From assembly GCA_030670165.1 (NCBI GenBank), contig DAOVCF010000111.1, positions 1 through 6,651 of the forward strand: 6,651 nucleotides of DNA, given 5' to 3'. The DNA is from Candidatus Stahliibacteriota bacterium. Lineage in GTDB: Bacteria; Hydrothermota; Tepidihabitantia; B3-TA06. Each line of letters opens with the position of its first letter. The stretch's first letter is position 1. The position numbers and the translations under genes are program-made. Below the pieces are notes generated by a model. That model worked only from the letters and a program-made list of their open reading frames with translations. It ran no database searches and was not told where the DNA came from. This document shows, in pieces, positions 1-6,023 of this stretch.

Positions 1-168
1 GAGGCTTCCCTTACCCTCTACTCCGCCGATGGCCGAAGGGTGCTTAAGGAGACGGTAGAAGGTAAAGGCTCATGGGAAGCGCCTGCGGCGCTGCCGCAGG
101 GCGTGTACTTTGCGCGGGTGGTAACTGAAAACCTTTCAGCACGTTCAAAGGTCGTTGTGGTCAAGTAA
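1..168 (+). CDS. C-terminal end of an exported protein with a Por/T9SS type A-like sorting tail (5' truncated)
   Basis: Frame 1 is open from the window edge to a TAA at 166-168 and gives 55 residues. The segment has the layout of the Por secretion system C-terminal sorting domain (TIGR04183-like) or the related FlgD-like Ig tail. It starts with a beta strand followed by a turn (LYSADGRRV, residues 7-15). Next comes the hallmark LPQGVYFARV (residues 32-41), and the protein ends in a final strand SKVVVVK. In the family this tail directs proteins that have already crossed the inner membrane through the type IX system, after which it is usually cleaved off. The passenger domain is outside the window, so the protein's own job cannot be stated. 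No clear terminator follows the stop. A non-sorting FlgD-like Ig domain is the main alternative. Confidence 0.75.
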   Translation, partial: EASLTLYSADGRRVLKETVEGKGSWEAPAALPQGVYFARVVTENLSARSKVVVVK

Positions 169-200
169 CTTTTAAACCAGGATTGGGCTTTGATACATGT

Positions 201-266
201 CCAGCTTTTGGGTAGCTTCTGACCACCTTTTGGGTAGCTTTTATTTGTGTTACGGGCAGCTTAATC
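201..266. repeat. Three direct repeats with exact 22-bp period upstream of the tRNA promoter
   Basis: Units begin at 201, 223 and 245. Units 1 and 2 share CCAnCTTTTGGGTAGCTTnT, with 18 of the first 20 bases identical. Unit 3 is degenerate but keeps GGGnAGCTT in register. The GGG triplets fall at 210, 232 and 254, so the period is exactly 22 bp, about two helical turns. The array ends about 25-30 bp before the -35 box at 291. Period and position resemble a tandem activator-binding site or an upstream element. The period is not a multiple of three and the region is not coding. No regulator can be named. Confidence 0.6.
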
Positions 267-290
267 ACTTCAACGTGACCTGCATCAGGG

Positions 291-319
291 TTGACATTTC
301 ACGGGTTTTTCCTTATCAT
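291..319 (+). promoter_or_regulatory. Sigma-70-type promoter of tRNA-Ile (and probably of the sppA-cyclase operon)
   Basis: A perfect -35 box TTGACA (291-296) is separated by exactly 17 bp from a -10 box TATCAT (314-319), a one-base departure from TATAAT. The predicted start, around 325-328, leaves only a few bases before the tRNA 5' end at 332, which is typical of tRNA leaders. A small dyad, CCTG-CAT-CAGG (279-289), abuts the -35 box and could be an operator, but its arms are only four bases long. No other promoter of comparable quality was seen between here and sppA. Confidence 0.8.
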
Positions 320-331
320 TCCAACTGCGAA

Positions 332-405
<74 letters not shown>

Positions 406-437
406 CTACCAAATTGGTGAGCTAACCCATCAAGCTT

Positions 438-447
438 AAAAGGAGGT
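438..447 (+). promoter_or_regulatory. Strong ribosome binding site of sppA
   Basis: AAAAGGAGGT lies five bases (counted from the end of GGAGG) before the ATG at 452. It is a near-perfect anti-16S match and fixes the start codon of the peptidase gene. Confidence 0.85.
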
Positions 448-451
448 CAGT

Positions 452-1270
452 ATGGACCGTTTTATCCTGAAGAAACTCCCTTTTTTGATGTTTTCCGCGG
501 TGTTTGTCCTGGGGTGCAAGGCAGGTGGGCTTGGGCTTGTGGAGATAGAAGGACCCATCGTTTCCTCAAAGGAGATTGTCAAAGACCTGAAAAAGTTTGA
601 GGAAAACCCTGCGATCAAAGGCGTGCTCGTTGTGGTCAATTCACCAGGCGGAGGCGTGGGCGCAAGCCAGGAGATATGCGAGGCAATCAAGCGTGTGAAA
701 AAGGCCGACAAAAAGGTCGTGGTATCCATGTCCTCTGTGGCGGCATCAGGCGGCTACTACGTGTCAGCACCCGCCGATAAGATAGTGGCCCTGCCAGGCA
801 CACTCACCGGCTCCATCGGGGTAATCTTAAGCTTCCCGGTCTATAAGGACCTCATGGATAAGGTAGGGGTGCAGGTCTATACCGTGAAGTCTCGCGAACA
901 CAAGGACATAGGGTCAGGATTTCGCCAGCCCACAGAGCGGGACACGCTTCTTTTGAAAGACGTGATAGAGGACGTATATCAGCAGTTCGTGGAGGAGGTT
1001 GTGGCAGGACGCGGTCTGCCGTTTGACAGCGTTTATGCGATAGCTGACGGCAGAATCATCTCAGGACGGCAGGCGTACGCCTACGGGTTGGTGGATACCT
1101 TGGGCACTCGCGATGACGCCCACCGGATACTGGCAGAGCTATGCGGTCTGGAGGGCACGCCCAAACTCATCGAGATTCCAAAGAGGAAATCGTTCCTCGA
1201 GAGGTTTCTGGAGTCTAAGTTCAATCAGCTTTTCCAACCCTCACTACGATACGAACTCGATTTGAGGTAG
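452..1270 (+). CDS. sppA: Signal peptide peptidase SppA (S49 family), probably lipid-anchored
   Basis: This 272-residue serine protease of family S49 cleaves leftover signal peptides and other peptides at the outer face of the inner membrane. The oxyanion region NSPGGGVGAS is at residues 63-72. The nucleophile is Ser99 in SSVAASGGYY, and the general base is Lys151 in SREHKDIGS. The Ser-Lys spacing of 52 equals that of Bacillus subtilis SppA (Ser147/Lys199). The half-length form has one protease domain, unlike the fused two-domain E. coli enzyme, and is shorter than the roughly 335-residue B. subtilis protein. The N-terminus (KK, a hydrophobic stretch, then VLGC with Cys22) reads as a lipoprotein signal. 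Leu at -2 is atypical for a lipobox, so a plain membrane anchor is the alternative. The start is set by the RBS at 438-447. The next gene follows after 12 bp, so the two are almost certainly one operon. Confidence 0.93.
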   Translation: MDRFILKKLPFLMFSAVFVLGCKAGGLGLVEIEGPIVSSKEIVKDLKKFEENPAIKGVLVVVNSPGGGVGASQEICEAIKRVKKADKKVVVSMSSVAASGGYYVSAPADKIVALPGTLTGSIGVILSFPVYKDLMDKVGVQVYTVKSREHKDIGSGFRQPTERDTLLLKDVIEDVYQQFVEEVVAGRGLPFDSVYAIADGRIISGRQAYAYGLVDTLGTRDDAHRILAELCGLEGTPKLIEIPKRKSFLERFLESKFNQLFQPSLRYELDLR

Positions 1271-1276
1271 AAGGAG
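1271..1276 (+). promoter_or_regulatory. Ribosome binding site that supports a TTG start
   Basis: AAGGAG begins directly after the sppA stop codon and lies six bases before TTG at 1283. It decides the start of the large cyclase gene. The first in-frame ATG is more than 100 codons downstream, inside the first cyclase domain, and the in-frame GTG at 1322 has no well-placed Shine-Dalgarno sequence. Confidence 0.8.
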
Positions 1277-1282
1277 AGAGAT

Positions 1283-4200
1283 TTGGCCGAGGAGGTACTT
1301 CTTCCACAGGTTCCTCTGCATGTGCTTGCGCGGATCGCACGCGACGAAAGGGTTACTCATGGAATCACCAAAACGAGATCCGTACTGCTTTACACCGACA
1401 TCTCGGGTTTTACGCCGCTTACCGATGCGTTAACAGCCACCGGTAAAGAGGGGATCGAGGGGGTTACGGAGATACTCAACGACCACTTCGGGCGACTCTC
1501 TCGAATACTTGCAGACTACAATGGCATTCTACTAAAACTGGGCGGCGACTCGCTGCTTGCCCGTTTCGACGGTTTGGATGCCGTTGACCGCGCCACCGAT
1601 GCGGCATGGGAGATGCTTGACTGGTTCAAGGGGCACCCTGAGGTAAAAACGCGCAGAGGCGAGTTTGCCCTGTCCATGAAGGCAATCGTTGGAGGCGGGT
1701 CCTACTTTGAGGCGATCCTTGGGAATGTGGAAAAGAGCGACTGGTTTCCCTTGGGAAAGCCAATCGAAGAACTGGCTATAGCGGAAAAGTCGTTGGATCC
1801 GGGTGAATTTATCATAAAGAAGGGGCTACGCGAGGAGATATTCCCTGAGGAGGCCTATCCTGTAATCAATGACTCCGAACGCGAAAAACTTGCCGGGTTG
1901 ACGCGTGCGTTCCTGCCCGCAGGCAAAAGCGGAAGGCTTTCGCTCTCCTCAGGCGGGGAGTACCGTGTGGTGGCGTCTATATTCTTGAATATCCAGGGTT
2001 ACGATGCGGCAAATCCAAACTTCCAAGCCCTCAACGATTTCTACACGAGCCTTGGAAAGCTCCTTTCGAGTTATCATGGAACAATCAACAAGGTGGACAT
2101 CGCGCCCCAGGGAAGCAGGTTTCTGATACTATTCGGTGCTCCTTTAAGCCATGAGCAAGATCGAGCGAACGCTGCAGGGTTCTTCTGCGATCTGAAAGAT
2201 TTAAAAACCCCGCTTAAGCTGAAGGCAGGGCTTGCATACGGCGCTTGCTTCGCCGGGTTCATAGGCGGACACCAGAAGGAGTATACGGTCATCGGCCAGC
2301 GTGTGAACGCCGCTGCAAAGCTCATGGATGCCTCTGAACCAGGTGAGTTCGTAATCACCCAAGAGGCCGCCCAGAAGTTTTCAGATCTTTATGAGATCGA
2401 GGAGATGCCCGAGGTTGAGGTGGGCGGTATAACCTATCCTCGCTTCAGGCTGGGCAAAGCCAGGAAGCCTGCAGGACCGGAATTGGTCGAGTGGACAACG
2501 CATGAATCGGAGCTAGATCGTGCGGTTGAGCTTGCCCGTGGGGAAAGCAAAATGGTTGGTATTGCAGGCGATCACGGGATGGGCAAGAGCAGGTTTCTGC
2601 ACAGATTAGCCCAAAGACTCGCTCCTACGCACGAGGTGCTTGAGGTATCACTCGATGAAAGAGGAGCACCCTATCAGGTCTTCCGGCGCATCCTCATGAG
2701 CCAGGCTTCCATCAAGGAAGACGACTCCGCAGATGCAAAGCATAAAAAACTAAAAGATCATCTGAGGGATGTTGCAACCAGGGCTGGTGAGAACCTTGAG
2801 GGTGACGAACTCCTGAGACGTTTTGCGTTCATCGCAGGTATGCTATTTGGTCTTGAGCAAGCACAACAGCAGATAATCACATATTCTCCTGAGCTGCGAG
2901 TGGAAAACTTGATGGACGCCTTCCGAAGCTACGTTCTTCGACGAGGAGCGGTGCGTCCATTGGCTCTCCTGGTTGACGATCCTGCAAGAGGCGAGGTAGG
3001 TTCACTAAAGATGCTTGCATTCGCCGCGCGGACAATACCCCGGCTTAGGCCGCAGGGGATAACCTTCTTCTTTACATACAACCCGGAGTATGAAGAAACG
3101 TTCTGCGAGGGATTCGAGATCGCGCAAGGGGATTTGGATCGGATTAGGCTTGAGCCGCTTTCTGCATCGGATTCAAGAGAACTTGCGGAGAAAATACTGG
3201 GTGCTGGGGCCGATGATGCGGTTCATCAATTCCTTTACGAGCGTTCGCTCGGCAACCCGTCGGTTCTTGAACAGTGGGCCGGCTATCTTTTGGATAAGAA
3301 CTTAATTGCCGAGATGGACGGCAAGTGGGTAATGGGCGAAGGGGTGGATGCGGCGGAGATTCCTGACGATCTTTACAGCCTTGTCTTTTCCAGGCTGGAT
3401 AGATTGCCTGAGGAGATCCGCCAGGCACTCAGGCTGGGTGCTGTCTACGGGATGCACTTTCCCTCTACGATCATTGCGCATGCCATGAAGAAGGGTGATG
3501 TGGGGGAACTTATGTCCCATGCAACAGCCTCAGGACTTATCTATTCCATAGAGGCGGGCGAGACAGAGTACGTATTCAGGCAAACGCTGGTGCGCGATGT
3601 CTGCTACGACTCGATCCTTCGCGGTGATCGCGAGCGTCTGCACCGAGAGGTTGCACGTGCTGTCGAGACCCTTTACGCCGAATCGCTCGATCGCTATTTT
3701 GCGATGCTTGCCCATCACTCGACCGAATCCGGCGACTGGGAACAGGCGTTCAATTACAGCTTACGGTCGGCCAGAGAGAACCGCCGCCTGTTCCGCAACG
3801 AGGCGGCCCAGGAAGATTATTCACGTGCCATAAGGATATGGGAGGATCACTTCGGCGAGGGGTTAAGTGAAGAGCTTTTCTGCGCCCACTTCGACCGAGC
3901 TGGGGTCTTAGAGTATCAGGGCCGGTTCGAAGAAGCGGCCAAGGACTACGTAACCGCACGCAATCTAGCAATCCGCAAGGGACTAACTGAACGCGAGGTT
4001 AACGCCCTGAATAAACTGGCCCACGCCTCCAGGGCCATTTCAGATTTCGAACACCTGTTCGAGTACGCTGAAGAAGCCCTCAGACGTTCCGAAACCCTCT
4101 CGTACAATCAAGGTAAAGCGGTTGCTCTGCTTGAACGAGGAGCCGGCCAGGCTCAGCAAGGCAACCCTGAGAAAGCAGAAGCCGACTTCAAGGCGGCTCT

Positions 4201-5857
4201 CGACCTTAGCCAGGAGTCAGGGGATGCGGAGGACATAAACCGCTCGCTCAACAACCTGGCCACGCTTAACAGAGCCATGGGACGTCCAAATCAATCCCTG
4301 AACTACTATGAGCGGGCTATCGCAGTTGCCGAGAAATCGGAAAACAAGCTGCTTCTGACGAACAATCTCTTAAACATCGCACGGTTGCTGCTTCAGATGG
4401 GGCAAGGGGAGAGGGCTCAAAGTTATCTCGAACGCGCCCTGAATACCGCCCTTGAGATAGGTCACCGCCAGACGATAATCCACTGCACGATCGAGATAGC
4501 AGGCCTTGAGATGATGCGCGGGGATTTTGCAGCGGCACGCTCAAAGATTGAAGAGGCTGAGAGCAGGGCGGAGGAGTTGCAGAATCCTGAGTTGAGCGCT
4601 GAAGTTCAGATGAAACTGGGCCACCTTTACCTTTACGGAGGACGCCTCAAGGAGGCTCTTGAACCCTACGGACGAGCGCTCCAGCTTCGCAAGATGGCGG
4701 GTGCGCCTGATCCCCTGGCAGAGGCGCACGCAAGTCTGGGGAATGTACTTCAGGCTTTGCGGCGGATGGATGAAGCGCTGCCCCATCTCGAAGAGGCCTA
4801 TAGGTTATCCAGAGAGGTTGGAAATCAGCCGGGAGCGATAGAGGCCCTGGTCGCTCTCTCTTCCTTGAATAATCATGAGGGTCGGTTCGCGCAAGGACGT
4901 GCTCAGGCCCAGGAAGCCCTTGAACTCGCCAGACAAATCGGCGATGCCTGGAGCGAAGCGGGCGCTCGACTTCAGTACGCTACCTCCAACATAACCCTGG
5001 CGCTTTACGAGGAAGCACTCGAGGCCCTTGAGTTCGCAGATAAGACGGCCCAATCCCCAGAGATGACCCCTATGACAACCGATGCCCTAAGAATGCGAGC
5101 TAATATCTACGCTAGACTGGGGCGGTTTGCCGACGGGCTGCGCGAGGCAGATCGTTCAATCGAGATGGCACGGCGCAACGAGAATCCGAGACAGACGTTT
5201 ATGGGAATGGCGGTTCGTCTTGAGAGCCTTATAGGCACAGGTGATGTTGAAACAGCCGTGGCTGAGCTTTTGGAGTTGCAGCAACTCGCCCGGCAACTGG
5301 ATAATCCTGCGTTCCACGTATCCGCTCGTGTCACTGCTGCAAAGATCAATCTGGCAAACAAGATGTATCCTGCGGCGCGAGAGGTGCTGGAGGGTATAGA
5401 GAAAGAGTTAGGGGACTGGATGGAAGAAAGCGAGCGGCTTGAGGCTTTCCTGCTTCTTGCTGAGGCAAAAAAGGGCGAAGAGGCGTTCGCTGAGGCCGAG
5501 GAAGTCGCCAGCAATCTGCTGGAAAGGATCGGTGAACGCCCGCTTCCGGCACTCACAATCCCTGCCCATCTCATCCTGGCTCAGCTTGCGGCAAGAAACC
5601 TTAATTTTAAGGATGAGGAGGAAACCTCGCATCCCACTTTGCTTTCTCGAATCCTGCATCCTTTCTCATACGGTCGGTGGAACCGACACCAGAAGAAAGC
5701 CGCTGGGGCGGCCAAAGGGTTAATCTCTTCGCTCTCGCCTGAAAACGCGCAGGCTATAACCGATCTCTTCGTACAAAAAGGCCTCCAGAAGAAGTGGATA
5801 TTACCGCATGCCTCAGAGCCGAGCAGCGAACCTGAAGAAACAGACACCGCCGATTGA
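1283..5857 (+). CDS. Soluble adenylyl cyclase (ADCY10-like): tandem class III cyclase, P-loop NTPase and TPR superhelix
   Basis: This 1524-residue protein has no signal peptide or membrane segment, so it is cytoplasmic; it probably makes cAMP from ATP. Cyclase domain C1 (about 30-185) has metal ligands Asp39 (YTDISGFT) and Asp89 (KLGGDSLLARF), Lys85 and Lys133. C2 (about 225-370) has Asn236 and Ser278 at the metal positions but carries Lys270 (INKV), Val336 and Asn342 (EYTVIGQRVN), with Lys346 where Arg is usual. The NTPase (about 400-720) has Walker A GDHGMGKS (429-436) and Walker B LLVDD (562-566). A winged-helix-like region and the motif LVRDVCYDSIL (769-779) lead into about 15 TPRs in a 40-residue register (820-1440). 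The acidic Ser/Glu tail (1510-1524) looks disordered. Length and order match human ADCY10 (about 1610 residues). Activity and the regulating ligand are not shown. A TTG start is used, and the gene is coupled to sppA with a 12-bp gap. Confidence 0.88.
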   Translation: MAEEVLLPQVPLHVLARIARDERVTHGITKTRSVLLYTDISGFTPLTDALTATGKEGIEGVTEILNDHFGRLSRILADYNGILLKLGGDSLLARFDGLDAVDRATDAAWEMLDWFKGHPEVKTRRGEFALSMKAIVGGGSYFEAILGNVEKSDWFPLGKPIEELAIAEKSLDPGEFIIKKGLREEIFPEEAYPVINDSEREKLAGLTRAFLPAGKSGRLSLSSGGEYRVVASIFLNIQGYDAANPNFQALNDFYTSLGKLLSSYHGTINKVDIAPQGSRFLILFGAPLSHEQDRANAAGFFCDLKDLKTPLKLKAGLAYGACFAGFIGGHQKEYTVIGQRVNAAAKLMDASEPGEFVITQEAAQKFSDLYEIEEMPEVEVGGITYPRFRLGKARKPAGPELVEWTTHESELDRAVELARGESKMVGIAGDHGMGKSRFLHRLAQRLAPTHEVLEVSLDERGAPYQVFRRILMSQASIKEDDSADAKHKKLKDHLRDVATRAGENLEGDELLRRFAFIAGMLFGLEQAQQQIITYSPELRVENLMDAFRSYVLRRGAVRPLALLVDDPARGEVGSLKMLAFAARTIPRLRPQGITFFFTYNPEYEETFCEGFEIAQGDLDRIRLEPLSASDSRELAEKILGAGADDAVHQFLYERSLGNPSVLEQWAGYLLDKNLIAEMDGKWVMGEGVDAAEIPDDLYSLVFSRLDRLPEEIRQALRLGAVYGMHFPSTIIAHAMKKGDVGELMSHATASGLIYSIEAGETEYVFRQTLVRDVCYDSILRGDRERLHREVARAVETLYAESLDRYFAMLAHHSTESGDWEQAFNYSLRSARENRRLFRNEAAQEDYSRAIRIWEDHFGEGLSEELFCAHFDRAGVLEYQGRFEEAAKDYVTARNLAIRKGLTEREVNALNKLAHASRAISDFEHLFEYAEEALRRSETLSYNQGKAVALLERGAGQAQQGNPEKAEADFKAALDLSQESGDAEDINRSLNNLATLNRAMGRPNQSLNYYERAIAVAEKSENKLLLTNNLLNIARLLLQMGQGERAQSYLERALNTALEIGHRQTIIHCTIEIAGLEMMRGDFAAARSKIEEAESRAEELQNPELSAEVQMKLGHLYLYGGRLKEALEPYGRALQLRKMAGAPDPLAEAHASLGNVLQALRRMDEALPHLEEAYRLSREVGNQPGAIEALVALSSLNNHEGRFAQGRAQAQEALELARQIGDAWSEAGARLQYATSNITLALYEEALEALEFADKTAQSPEMTPMTTDALRMRANIYARLGRFADGLREADRSIEMARRNENPRQTFMGMAVRLESLIGTGDVETAVAELLELQQLARQLDNPAFHVSARVTAAKINLANKMYPAAREVLEGIEKELGDWMEESERLEAFLLLAEAKKGEEAFAEAEEVASNLLERIGERPLPALTIPAHLILAQLAARNLNFKDEEETSHPTLLSRILHPFSYGRWNRHQKKAAGAAKGLISSLSPENAQAITDLFVQKGLQKKWILPHASEPSSEPEETDTAD

Positions 5858-5957
5858 GCCTGATAAAAATCCGCAAAAATACAGAAGATTACCACGCACC
5901 CCCGCTGCCTTCTCCTGCATCCCGCCAACCGATCCGGATTAATCTCATTAAAGGAAT

Positions 5958-6003
5958 ACCCCGCGCCGTCTTTACTTTGACTGCGCGGGGTTACGCGGGG
6001 TTA
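5958..6003. terminator. GC-rich hairpin with duplicated arm between convergent genes, probable terminator
   Basis: ACCCCGCGC (5958-5966) pairs perfectly with GCGCGGGGT (5983-5991), a nine-bp stem. Inside the loop, GTC/GAC (5968-5970/5979-5981) can add three pairs and leave an eight-base apical loop. The 3' side is a perfect tandem duplication of CGCGGGGTTA (5984-5993 and 5994-6003), so an alternative eight-bp hairpin is possible. Neither side has a strong T run; the minus direction (ATTCCTTTAAT) is the better one. The hairpin lies 22 bp beyond the stop of the minus-strand gene and 100 bp beyond the cyclase stop. It probably serves the former and may act in both directions. The rest of 5858-5957 shows nothing recognisable. 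Confidence 0.5.
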
Positions 6004-6023
6004 AAGGAATGTTCTGCCAGTAA

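Noticed and set aside
201..266. CRISPR-like array
   Set aside because: The 22-bp period leaves no room for spacers, there are only three copies, and no cas gene is near.
408..418. ACCAAATTGGT inverted repeat after the tRNA as a terminator
   Set aside because: The arms are five bases with a single central base, which cannot form a hairpin loop, and no T run follows.
436..729. Minus-strand open frame over the start of sppA
   Set aside because: It is antisense to the SppA signal sequence and oxyanion region, which are clearly real; its composition is Ser/Thr/Pro-rich as expected of a shadow frame.
2074..2358. Minus-strand open frame of 94 codons across cyclase domain C2
   Set aside because: The plus strand here encodes INKV, LFGAP and EYTVIGQRVN, which are conserved cyclase motifs.
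5107..5574. Minus-strand open frame of 155 codons inside the cyclase gene
   Set aside because: It lies antisense to well-conserved TPR repeats, is Ser/Arg-rich without domain pattern, and is explained by the codon bias of the plus-strand gene.
5932..5939. ATCCGGAT palindrome as an operator
   Set aside because: It is only eight bases, isolated, and not next to a promoter or gene start.
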